Below, in pieces: positions 39,177 to 47,145 of a stretch of 64,000 nucleotides of DNA. The DNA is from Nocardia exalbida NBRC 100660. GTDB taxonomy: Bacteria; Actinomycetota; Actinomycetes; Mycobacteriales; Mycobacteriaceae. The notes under the pieces were generated by a model. It was not told the DNA's origin, did not search any database, and worked only from the letters and a program-made list of their open reading frames with translations. The stretch is from NCBI RefSeq assembly GCF_000308575.1, contig NZ_BAFZ01000058.1, forward strand, positions 1-64,000. Direction: 5' to 3'. The position numbers were made by a program, and so were the translations under genes. Position 1 is the stretch's first letter; every line of letters starts with the position of its first letter.

Positions 39177-39935
39177 GTGGCAGGCGGCAGCACCGACTCG
39201 GAGTGGTTGCGGACGCTGCGATCCGGAACGGTCGCGCGGCAACACCTGCTGTGCTTTCCGCCCGGCGGAGGGTCGGCCACGGCATACCGCGATCTCGCGC
39301 AACGGTGCGGGGTGGGCGTCGCGGTGCTCGCGGTGCAGTATCCGGGACGGCAGGACCGATTGGGTGAGGACCCGATCACCGACCTGGTCGCGCTGGCGGA
39401 CCGGATCGCCCAGGCGGTGCTCGCGCAGGGCCGGATCGCGCGGCTGTCGTTGTTCGGGCACAGCATGGGCGCGACCGTGGCGTTCGAGACCGCGCGCAGG
39501 CTCGAGCGTGCCGGGCAGCCGGTGGCCACCCTGTTCGTATCCGGCCGTCCGGCACCCACCTTCGAGGAGACGCAGCGGTTGCACCTGGCCTCCGACGCCG
39601 AACTCATCGATGACCTGGTGCGGCTGGCCGCGGATCCCGCCCCGCTCGAGCTGCTGCGCGCCGAGCCGGGCCTCGCCGAACTCGTGCTGCCCGCCGTGCG
39701 CGCCGACTACCGAGCCGTGGAGACCTACCGATACCAGCCGGGGGAGCCGCTGCGCGCCGATATCGCGGCGCTGGTCAGCACCGATGACCCGACGATGCGA
39801 CCCGAGCAGGCCGACGAATGGCGTGCGCACACCAGCGGAGGATTCGACCGGGCGACCTTCTCCGGCGGCCATTTCTACCTGGACGAGCACGTCACGGAGG
39901 TGGCGGGCTTCGTCGCGCGCCACCTCGGCGCCTGA
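39177..39935 (+). CDS. Type II thioesterase
   Basis: The 252-residue alpha/beta-hydrolase resembles GrsT-type thioesterases that clear stalled acyl groups from PKS/NRPS carrier proteins. The start LLCFPPGGGSATAYRDLA, nucleophile motif GHSMGA, ADIAALVSTDDP and histidine in FSGGHFYL are all in place. A GTG at 39177 has AAGGGAGA upstream and gives the usual family length, although the frame is open back to 38379. No PKS or NRPS gene is in the window. Confidence 0.9.
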   Translation: MAGGSTDSEWLRTLRSGTVARQHLLCFPPGGGSATAYRDLAQRCGVGVAVLAVQYPGRQDRLGEDPITDLVALADRIAQAVLAQGRIARLSLFGHSMGATVAFETARRLERAGQPVATLFVSGRPAPTFEETQRLHLASDAELIDDLVRLAADPAPLELLRAEPGLAELVLPAVRADYRAVETYRYQPGEPLRADIAALVSTDDPTMRPEQADEWRAHTSGGFDRATFSGGHFYLDEHVTEVAGFVARHLGA

Positions 39936-39944
39936 GCACCGGCG

Positions 39945-40331
39945 TCAGCGCGGTGCGTGCACACGGGCGGCCGGGGCGGGCCGGCGCTGCGCCCACACAT
40001 AACCGATCCACGACGCCACCACCAGCGCGGCCGCCACTGCGCGCACCAACCCGAGCGCGTGTTCGGGGTAGATCACGCCGGTGAGGTAGTGGTCGATGAA
40101 TCCGCTCGACGGCAGCCGCTCCCGGCCCGCGTGCTCGCGCGCCCAATTCTCCAGATGCGTGAGCGGGCAGTCGAAACCGACCACGATCGTGCCGAACCCC
40201 CAGCAGACCGCGAGCAGGTGCAGCCAGATCGTGCGCGGAAAGCGCCATGCGAGGAATCCGCCGACCACCACGTAGGCCACGAAGGCGAAATGCGTGACGG
40301 CGGTGGCGTCGGCTGCCAGCCGGTAGAGCAC
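39945..40331 (-). CDS. DUF2784 membrane protein
   Basis: The 128-residue protein matches the DUF2784 family: DATAVTHFAFVAYVVVGGFLAWR, then HLLAVCWGFGTIVVGFDCPLTHLENWAR, and a C-terminal membrane helix ALGLVRAVAAALVVASWIGYVW after the HYLTGVIYP turn. Four hydrophobic segments are expected. The GTG at 40331 has GGAGG only one base upstream, so the real start may differ. Function unknown. Confidence 0.85.
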   Translation of the reverse strand: MLYRLAADATAVTHFAFVAYVVVGGFLAWRFPRTIWLHLLAVCWGFGTIVVGFDCPLTHLENWAREHAGRERLPSSGFIDHYLTGVIYPEHALGLVRAVAAALVVASWIGYVWAQRRPAPAARVHAPR

Positions 40332-40377
40332 GCCTCCAGGGTAGCCCTCCGCCGCGTGACGGAGCCCGGATCGACCG

Positions 40378-41823
40378 CTACCAGGGGGAGGGCTGATAGT
40401 CCTTGAGGAAGCAGCCGAACAGATCGGTGCCGTTCTCACCCTGCACGATGGGGTCGTAGACGCGCGCCGCGCCGTCGACCAGGTCCAGCGGCGCGTGGAA
40501 ACCCTCGTCGGCGAGCCGGATCTTGGTGTAGTGCGGTCGCTCGTCGGTGATCCAGCCGGTGTCGACCGCGGTCATCAGAATGCGGTCCTGCTCCAACATC
40601 TCGCGGGCGCTGGTGCGGGTCAACATGTTCAGCGCCGCCTTGGCCATGTTGGTGTGCGGGTGCCCCGGGCCCTTGTAGGCGCGGGAGAACTGCCCTTCCA
40701 TGGCGGAGACGTTCACGACGTACTTCCGGCGGGCCCCGGCGGCGGCCATCGCCGGGCGCAGGCGGGAGACCAGGATGAACGGCGCGACCGAATTGCACAG
40801 CTGCACTTCGAGCAGCTCGGTCGGATCCACCTCCGCGACCGTCTGCACCCAGCTGTTGGTGTGCGCGAGGTCGGGCACCAGGCCACCCGCGTCGATCGCG
40901 ACGCCGCGCGCGATGCGTTCCGGCGTCGCCGACCCCGCGACCAGTGCCAGCTCGGCTACGTCGGCGGCGGTCAGCGCCGGGGTGAGCGACGCGGTAAGTG
41001 CGGTGGGGTGGGCCTGCATGGTCTTGCCGAAGCTCACCACTTCAGGCAGCGCGCCCGCGGGCAGCGGTCCGGATTCGGCGTCGACCAGGGCACTGTAGGC
41101 GCCGGGGGAGCGGCGCACCGTCTGCGCGGCGTTGTTGATCAGGATGTCCAGCGGGCCCTGGGCGGCGACGTCGTCGGCCAGGGCGACCACCTGAGCCGGA
41201 TCACGCAGATCGATGCCGACGATGCGCAACCGGTGCAGCCAGTCCGCGCTGTCGTCCATCGCCGCGAAACGCCGGATGGCGTCGTTGGGGAAGCGGGTGG
41301 TGATGGTGGTGTGCGCGCCGTCGCGCAGCAGGCGCAGCGCGATGTACATGCCGATCTTGGCGCGGCCGCCGGTGAGCAGCGCCCGCCGCCCCGTCAGATC
41401 GGTGCGGGCGTTTCGTTTGGTGTGGCTGCTCGCCGCGCACTCCGGGCACAGCTGGTGGTAGAAAGCGTCGACCTGGGTGTAGCGCTGCTTGCAGATGTAG
41501 CAGGGGCGCGCGCGGAGCAGCGTGCCCGCGCTGGCTCCGTCGGTGGCCGAGCTGATCGGGATGCCCGCGGTCTCGTCATCGATCCGGTTCGGGGATCCGG
41601 TCGCGGTGGCGGCGACCACCGCGCGGTCGGCGGCCGAGACCGCCGCGCGCGCTTCGGTGCGGCGGCGCTGCTTGAGCTTTTTGAACATGTGGCCGACCGC
41701 CCGCTGCACGGCCACCGAGTCCGGATGATCCTTTTCGAGCGTTCCGGCCTGCTCCAGGACCCGAAGACAGGTCGCGAGCTCCTCGGGATCGATCATGCTT
41801 TCGGCCATCGGGGCGGGGGACAT
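40378..41823 (-). CDS. SDR oxidoreductase with N-terminal zinc-ribbon
   Basis: The 481-residue protein has three parts: an N-terminal helical and linker part (to about 110), a two-CxxC zinc ribbon (CYICKQRYTQVDAFYHQLCPEC, about 108-129), and a short-chain dehydrogenase domain with GGRAKIGMYIALRLLRDGA, DILINNAAQTVRRSP, NVSAMEGQF and a YKGPGHPHTNMAKAAL segment where the active-site tyrosine/lysine region lies. GR-A-K-IG departs from the normal G-x-x-x-G-x-G. The start is uncertain: ATGs at 41823, 41808 and 41796 are all in frame. Confidence 0.82.
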   Translation of the reverse strand: MSPAPMAESMIDPEELATCLRVLEQAGTLEKDHPDSVAVQRAVGHMFKKLKQRRRTEARAAVSAADRAVVAATATGSPNRIDDETAGIPISSATDGASAGTLLRARPCYICKQRYTQVDAFYHQLCPECAASSHTKRNARTDLTGRRALLTGGRAKIGMYIALRLLRDGAHTTITTRFPNDAIRRFAAMDDSADWLHRLRIVGIDLRDPAQVVALADDVAAQGPLDILINNAAQTVRRSPGAYSALVDAESGPLPAGALPEVVSFGKTMQAHPTALTASLTPALTAADVAELALVAGSATPERIARGVAIDAGGLVPDLAHTNSWVQTVAEVDPTELLEVQLCNSVAPFILVSRLRPAMAAAGARRKYVVNVSAMEGQFSRAYKGPGHPHTNMAKAALNMLTRTSAREMLEQDRILMTAVDTGWITDERPHYTKIRLADEGFHAPLDLVDGAARVYDPIVQGENGTDLFGCFLKDYQPSPW

Positions 41824-41915
41824 CCTTCATCGAGCTGGGCAGACGACCGACCCATTGTCGCAAACCCCGCCTGCCGGGTGGTCGCCCGGTCGCCCACGCC
41901 CGCTCGAAGCGTCGG

Positions 41916-42848
41916 TCAGCTGCTGCGCGGGGAGATGGCCGCCCGGTCGGCGCGCAGGTCGTCGACGAAGTTGGCGACCGCTTCGGCGACCAGCAGTGGC
42001 TCGGTGATCGGCAGCCAGTGATTCGCCGGAACGGCGCAGCGCCACAGCTTGTCGACCCAGCGCGTGGAGGCGTCGTAGACGGCGGCGGGCACGAACGGGT
42101 CGGTGGTGTCGACGAGCAGCTGGACCGGGACCGCCGTCCGCCGCACCCGCGGCTTGCCCAGGTGGTGCACCAGATTGGCCCGGGCGATCCGGGCACCGGC
42201 GACGAGATCGGTGCGCCAGGTGGGCGCGACGCGCGCGGGCACCGGCGCGAGACCGCCGAGCCGGCCCACGAGCAGCCCGCGCACCCGCGGCGGGTAGAGC
42301 CTGCGGACGATCGGGCCGGGCGTCAGCGCCCAGCGCGCGCCGCGCAGCCACCAGCCCAGGTCGCCGAGTTCGCGTCCGGCGCGCGGCGCCAGCGCGCGCA
42401 GCCACAGACCCAGATGATCGAGATTCGGTCCGGCGATCGCGGTGAACGAGGCGATACGGGTGTTGGCCCGCTCGTCGCAGACCGCCTCCCACAGTTGCAC
42501 GGCGCCCCAGCCGTGGCCGCAGGTGTGCACCGGCCTGCGCGGGCTGGCGGCATCGATCACCGCGAAGAAGTCCTCCGCGAGCAGGCCGAGGCGATACTCC
42601 GACAGCGCCGCGGGTGTGGCCGAACGTCCGTGACCGCGTACGTCGTAGGTGATCACCCGGAAGCCGTCGGTCAGCAGGGCCGCGACCGTCGACCACACGC
42701 GGTGGGTGTCGGTGAGGCCGTGCACCAGCACCAAGGGCTCTGCGGCGGGGTCACCCCACTCGTAGACGGCGAGATCGGCGCCGTCCCGGTCGACCGTCCA
42801 GGTGCGGTCCGGGCGGGGCGTTTCGGTGCTGTCGAGCAGTTCGGCCAT
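41916..42848 (-). CDS. Alpha/beta-hydrolase with glycine at nucleophile position
   Basis: The 310-residue protein has the fold's landmarks: oxyanion segment LVHGLTDTHRVW, YDVRGHGRSATP, and the late acid/histidine region VDTTDPFVP and NHWLP. The nucleophile elbow reads C-G-H-G-W-G-A, where epoxide hydrolases (EphD type) have H-D-W-G and esterases G-x-S-x-G; the codon is GGC, one base from GAC (Asp). It may be inactive or non-hydrolytic. ATG at 42848 follows GAAGGGGT. Confidence 0.82.
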   Translation of the reverse strand: MAELLDSTETPRPDRTWTVDRDGADLAVYEWGDPAAEPLVLVHGLTDTHRVWSTVAALLTDGFRVITYDVRGHGRSATPAALSEYRLGLLAEDFFAVIDAASPRRPVHTCGHGWGAVQLWEAVCDERANTRIASFTAIAGPNLDHLGLWLRALAPRAGRELGDLGWWLRGARWALTPGPIVRRLYPPRVRGLLVGRLGGLAPVPARVAPTWRTDLVAGARIARANLVHHLGKPRVRRTAVPVQLLVDTTDPFVPAAVYDASTRWVDKLWRCAVPANHWLPITEPLLVAEAVANFVDDLRADRAAISPRSS

Positions 42849-43200
42849 GTCGTTACCCCTTCGCTGCCGGCTACCGATCCGATGGCACGTCGCCGCCGTG
42901 CCCGACGTCAGTGATTCCGATACGGACAGTACGAAGAATTGACCCATCGAGGGAAAGGTAAAACGCCCGAATATGGCGCAGCTCACCAACGGGGGAATGC
43001 GACCTCGCCGCCCGCGCCGGAGGGCCACCGCACGGACTCGCCGCCGGGCCTCGAAATCCCCTGGCGGCAACGGAGGTCCGGCCCGCCCGCGGAGCGCTCT
43101 CGCAACGGTGCGCGACGCTTGTTGACAACTCGCCAATAGTCCGGAAATCTGGGGCGTAACCGGTGACGAGACCGGACCGGAGCGAGCGAAGGATCGAGCG
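42849..43200. other. 352-base divergent intergenic region
   Basis: No gene is supported here. It separates the minus-strand hydrolase from the plus-strand acyl-CoA dehydrogenase and must carry promoters for both. A possible promoter for the latter is noted at 43122-43150. The rest is GC-rich with no clear repeat. Confidence 0.55.
43122..43150 (+). promoter_or_regulatory. Possible promoter of acyl-CoA dehydrogenase operon
   Basis: TTGACA at 43122-43127 is a perfect -35 element; 17 bases later AAATCT (43145-43150) is a weak -10. The ATG follows at 43201. Inferred from sequence only. Confidence 0.35.
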
Positions 43201-44346
43201 ATGGCACGCGCGGCGTGGAGTGACGACGAGGTCGAGGCGGTACGAGACCTGGCGAGGACCTTCTTCGAGAAGGAGGTCGTGCCGCACGAGGAGAAATTCG
43301 TCGCCCAGGGGCACCCCGATCGCGCCCTGTACAACCGGGCGGGTGAACTCGGCCTGCTGTGCCCCGCCATTCCGGCCGAATACGGCGGCGGCGGTGGCAC
43401 CTTCGCGCACGAGGCCGCCATCATCGAGGAGCAGGCGCGCGCGGGCGACGGGTCGATGGGCATCCCCGTGCACAGCTCGATCATCGCGCCGTACCTGTAC
43501 GAGTTCGGTTCCGAAGAGCTCAAGCGGCGCGTGCTGCCCAAGGCCGCGAGCGGCGAGATCGTGCTGTCCATCGGCATGACCGAACCGGGCACCGGATCCG
43601 ACCTCCAGAACATCAAGACCCGTGCGGTCCGGGAGGGCGACGAGTATGTCATCACCGGTTCCAAGATCTTCATCACGAACGGCTGGCTCTGCGACGGCAT
43701 CATCATCGCGGCCAAGACCGACCCGACCAAGGGCGCGGCCGGAGTCTCGCTGATCTTCGCCGAAGTCGGCGACGACACCCCCGGCTTCAAACGCGGGCGC
43801 ATCCTGAACAAGATCGGTGGCAAGGCCCAGGACACCGCCGAGCTGTTCTTCGACGGACTGCGCGTGCCCGCGTCCAACCTGCTCGGCGAGGCCGAGGGCC
43901 AGGGTTTCTACCAGATGATGCAGATGCTCGCGCAGGAGCGCTTGGTCACGGCCATCATCGCGGTCGCCATGATGGAGAAGGCGGTGCAGCTCACCGTCGA
44001 CTACACCAAGGGCCGCGAAGCATTCGGCAAGCCGCTGTTCGCCATGCAGAACACCAAGTTCGAGCTCGCCGAGTGCGCGACCATCACCAAGGTCTCCCGC
44101 ACCTTCCTCGACGACTGTCTCGACAAGCACCTGCGCGGCGAACTCGATATTCCCAGCGCTGCCATGTCGAAGTACTGGCTGACCGATCAGCTCGGTATCG
44201 TGGTGGACCGCTGCCTGCAACTGTTCGGCGGCTACGGCTACATGACGGAGTATCCGATTTCCCAGCTCTACACCGGTGCCCGCGTCCTGCGCATCCTCGC
44301 GGGCAGCAACGAGGTGATGAAGGATCTCATTGCCCGGTCTCTCTGA
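43201..44346 (+). CDS. Acyl-CoA dehydrogenase
   Basis: The 381-residue FAD enzyme makes the alpha-beta double bond of acyl-CoA in beta-oxidation or branched-chain degradation. Signatures are SIGMTEPGTGSDLQNIKTRA and VDRCLQLFGGYGYMTEYPI. The MCAD-type glutamate before the C-terminus is replaced (ILAGSNEVM), but a glutamate sits in the helix LAQERLV, the catalytic position of isovaleryl-CoA and long-chain dehydrogenases, so it is probably that subtype. Its end overlaps the following tetR start by 17 bases. Confidence 0.94.
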   Translation: MARAAWSDDEVEAVRDLARTFFEKEVVPHEEKFVAQGHPDRALYNRAGELGLLCPAIPAEYGGGGGTFAHEAAIIEEQARAGDGSMGIPVHSSIIAPYLYEFGSEELKRRVLPKAASGEIVLSIGMTEPGTGSDLQNIKTRAVREGDEYVITGSKIFITNGWLCDGIIIAAKTDPTKGAAGVSLIFAEVGDDTPGFKRGRILNKIGGKAQDTAELFFDGLRVPASNLLGEAEGQGFYQMMQMLAQERLVTAIIAVAMMEKAVQLTVDYTKGREAFGKPLFAMQNTKFELAECATITKVSRTFLDDCLDKHLRGELDIPSAAMSKYWLTDQLGIVVDRCLQLFGGYGYMTEYPISQLYTGARVLRILAGSNEVMKDLIARSL

Positions 44347-44992
44347 CACCACGAGCGCGACCGCGGACGGTGGCGCCGATCCGGCGCTACCGCGCCGCCG
44401 CAGGCTCGAGCCCGACGAGCGGCGCGCGCAGATTCTCGCCTGTGCGATCGACATGTTCGGCGAACGCCCGTACGCGGCCGTCTCCACCGCCGAACTGGCG
44501 CAGCGGGCCGGTGTGGCCCGCGGTCTGATCAACCACTATTTCGGCAACAAGCGCGATCTCTACCTGGCGGTGGTGCGGCGGATGGTGACGCTGCCCAGGC
44601 TCGACAACATGGCCGTGCCCACCGGCTCCTGGCGCGAGCGGGTCGACGCCAGCGTGCGCTGGTTGCTGGACACCATCGCCGAGCACGGCAGCACCTGGGT
44701 GAAGGTGACCAGCCACGAGGGGGTCGGAGACGATCCCGAGGTGCAGCAGATTTTGGACGCGGCCGACGACGCGGCGGCCGAGCGCCTGCTGCTGATGGTC
44801 GGCCTCGCCCATTCGGCCCACGATGCCCAACTGCGCGCGATGGTGCGTGCCTACGGTGGGCTGGTGAAGGTCGCGGGCCGGGAATGGATCACCCGCGGCA
44901 CGCTCACCCGCGAGCAGGTACACGACCTGCTGTGCGACATGTTGCTGACATTGGTCACCGAATCGCTGCCCAAAGTCGACCGCAGGCAGTGA
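44330..44992 (+). CDS. TetR-family transcriptional regulator
   Basis: The 220-residue protein has the helix-turn-helix RRAQILACAIDMFGERPYAAVSTAELAQRAGVARGLINHYFGNKRDLYLAV and a ligand domain like fatty-acid-related TetR proteins. It starts within the end of the acyl-CoA dehydrogenase gene, so the two are co-transcribed and it probably regulates the operon in response to acyl-CoA. Confidence 0.92.
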   Translation: MPGLSDTTSATADGGADPALPRRRRLEPDERRAQILACAIDMFGERPYAAVSTAELAQRAGVARGLINHYFGNKRDLYLAVVRRMVTLPRLDNMAVPTGSWRERVDASVRWLLDTIAEHGSTWVKVTSHEGVGDDPEVQQILDAADDAAAERLLLMVGLAHSAHDAQLRAMVRAYGGLVKVAGREWITRGTLTREQVHDLLCDMLLTLVTESLPKVDRRQ

Positions 44993-45378
44993 ACGGCGCC
45001 GCGGGTCACCGTCGGCGTGCACGCCACGCGGCGCCGCCGAACGCGCGCAATACGAGGCCCCGCAGGGTGGAATTGTCCTCGAGCAAATCACCGGCCCCGC
45101 CATGCCGGTCAGGGTGCCCGGGCCGCTCGACGTCGTCTTATCGGACACCACCGCTCCTTCGAATGGTCGTGCCCACGCAGGCCGCCGGTCGGCAGCGTGC
45201 TCCTCGGCTAACAGATCGGCGGGCATTGCGCGAAGTTTGTTATCACGGGCGGATCACAAATTGCCGGAGACTTCGGATCAACTTTTCGCGGTGCGCGTCC
45301 TATTCTGTGTCGGTATATCGGGGCGGGTCCGGATAGTCCGAGGTTCCTGCGCGGTGTGGTGGTGTGGAGAGGACCTTG
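44993..45378. other. 386-base gap with one inverted repeat
   Basis: No gene is supported. At 45236-45260, TTTGTTATC faces GATCACAAA (one mismatch in the arms beyond TTTGT/ACAAA) around CACGGGCG, a possible binding site about 120 bases before the downstream start. The remainder is featureless GC-rich sequence. Confidence 0.45.
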
Positions 45379-46134
45379 ATGACACGGGCAGAACGGCGTG
45401 AAACGGATCGCTGGCCGCAGGCGCAGCCGGAGGACCGCTGGACGGAGCCGGAGCCCGACGGCCGCTGGCCCGACGACGAGGACGAGCGCTGGCCCGAGCC
45501 GCCGAGCCGCCGCCGGACCGGACGGCTGCGCGTGGAGATCCCGCCGATTGTCAATCCGTACGCGATCATCGCCCTGGTGGCGGCCCTGCTCGGGTTGTTC
45601 CCCGTGGCCATCGTGTTCGGCTTCATCGCCTTCAGCCATCCCCGCGGCCGAGTCATGGCGATGTTCGCGCTGCTGCTCGGCGTAGCCGAGATCGCCGCGG
45701 TGGCGGGATTCATCCTGTTGACGAGCAATTGGCTACCGGACGTGACCAACCGCACGGCCTCGCTCGGGCCCGCGCCCGTCGCCTCGACTCCCACCACCGT
45801 CGAGCGTCCGGTGGTGACCACCACGGCCGCCGCACCCAGCCTCGCGGTGACGACCACGCCGGCGGAGAGCCAGGAATCGGTCACGAAGGGCGCGCCGTGC
45901 ACCGACGCCCAGCTCGGCAAGATCGGCAGCGCCGCCACCGGCGGCACGCTGATCTGTCTCGCCGCCGCCGGTGGCAACCAGTGGTCGGGCCCGCACGTGG
46001 TGGCGACCGCCGTGCAGCAGGCGGGCTCGAAGTGCGACGCCTCCGGCGCCAAGACCGGGCGCACCGCCGACGGCCGGGCCTTGGTGTGCGAAGTCAGCGG
46101 CCGCAGCGGCACATGGGTGCTGTGGACCGAGTAG
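45379..46134 (+). CDS. DUF4190-like membrane protein with secreted C-terminus
   Basis: The 251-residue protein has an acidic W/P/R-rich cytoplasmic N-terminus with repeated E/D-R-W units, two membrane helices (about residues 59-80 and 91-114, YAIIALVAALLGLFPVAIVFGFIA and VMAMFALLLGVAEIAAVAGFILL), a T/V/P-rich linker and a C-terminal extracytoplasmic domain with four cysteines. ATG at 45379 follows GAGAGG. Function unknown. Confidence 0.75.
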   Translation: MTRAERRETDRWPQAQPEDRWTEPEPDGRWPDDEDERWPEPPSRRRTGRLRVEIPPIVNPYAIIALVAALLGLFPVAIVFGFIAFSHPRGRVMAMFALLLGVAEIAAVAGFILLTSNWLPDVTNRTASLGPAPVASTPTTVERPVVTTTAAAPSLAVTTTPAESQESVTKGAPCTDAQLGKIGSAATGGTLICLAAAGGNQWSGPHVVATAVQQAGSKCDASGAKTGRTADGRALVCEVSGRSGTWVLWTE

Positions 46135-46143
46135 CCGTCGACG

Positions 46144-47145
46144 CTATTCGGGCTTCTTCGCGCGGCTCGGCTGCACCCGGGGCGGTTCGTTGGGCATCTT
46201 CGGGTACTGCGGTGGCCACGGCGCGTCCATGAGTCCGGCCGCCATGTCCCGTTCGGACATCTCCAGCAGCGGGGCGATGGACTGCGGCGCGCGGTCGGCC
46301 CACGGGTCGCCGGATTCGGCGTAGCGCGCGGGCACGGTCGCGATGGTCAGGTCGTCGGGCACCACCGAATCCAGATCGGACCAGCCGATCGGCGTGGACA
46401 CCTGCGCGCCGACCTTCGGCCGCACGCACCACGCGCCGAAAACCGTTTTGTGCGGAGCGTTCTGATTGAAATCGATGAACACCCGGTTGCCGCGTTCTTC
46501 TTTCCACCATTGCGCGGTGATGTCCTCGGGGTACCGGCGCTCCAACTCGCGCGCCAGCGCCACCGCGGCGGCGCGCACCTGATAGCCGTCCCACTTCGGC
46601 TCCAGCGCGGAGTACAGGTGCAAGCCGCGTGAGCCGGAGGTCTTGACTCGGGATTCGATGCCGAGTTCGGCCAGCAGATCCCTGGTGCGGATCGCGGCCC
46701 GGCGCAGGTCGGCGAAGGTGATGCCCGGCGAGGGATCGAGGTCGATGCGCAGTTCGTCGGCGATCTCCAGATTGTCGGCGCGGTTGGGCCAGACGTGGAA
46801 TCCGAGGCACCCCTGATTCACCGCCCACAGGATATGGGCGAGATCGTGGGCGACGAGGGCGTCGCTGGTGGTGCCGTTCGGCGTGGTCACCTCCACCGTG
46901 CGCAGCCACTCCGGTGCGGATTTCGGCACCCGCTTCTGGAACCAGGATTTGCCCGATGCCCCGTCCGGGTAGCGCTCCAGCAGCAGCGGCCTGCCGCCGA
47001 CCACATTCAGGAACGGTTCGGCGACCGCCTGGTAGTAGCGCACCAGATCGAGTTTCGTCTCACCGCGCTTGGTGAAATAGATCTTGCCCGGATTGCTGAT
47101 CGTGACGGTGCGGCTGTCGGTCTCGATGTCGACGGACTCGGTCAT
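46144..47145 (-). CDS. LigD-like polymerase/primase (Prim-PolC type)
   Basis: The 333-residue archaeo-eukaryotic primase-fold enzyme corresponds to the polymerase domain of LigD as a stand-alone protein. The metal-binding aspartates are in LRIDLDPSPG, and SGSRGLHLYS and HKTVFGAWCVRPKVGAQVSTPI are family motifs. In mycobacteria the equivalent (Prim-PolC, beside LigC) fills short gaps and can add ribonucleotides in excision repair. The ATG overlaps the ligase stop (ATGA), so the two work as a unit. Confidence 0.93.
   Translation of the reverse strand: MTESVDIETDSRTVTISNPGKIYFTKRGETKLDLVRYYQAVAEPFLNVVGGRPLLLERYPDGASGKSWFQKRVPKSAPEWLRTVEVTTPNGTTSDALVAHDLAHILWAVNQGCLGFHVWPNRADNLEIADELRIDLDPSPGITFADLRRAAIRTRDLLAELGIESRVKTSGSRGLHLYSALEPKWDGYQVRAAAVALARELERRYPEDITAQWWKEERGNRVFIDFNQNAPHKTVFGAWCVRPKVGAQVSTPIGWSDLDSVVPDDLTIATVPARYAESGDPWADRAPQSIAPLLEMSERDMAAGLMDAPWPPQYPKMPNEPPRVQPSRAKKPE

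Noticed and set aside
45236..45260. TTTGT...ACAAA inverted repeat as a GlxR/CRP site
   Set aside because: It lacks the TGTGA-N6-TCACA core of GlxR/CRP boxes; kept only as an unassigned inverted repeat in the gap entry.
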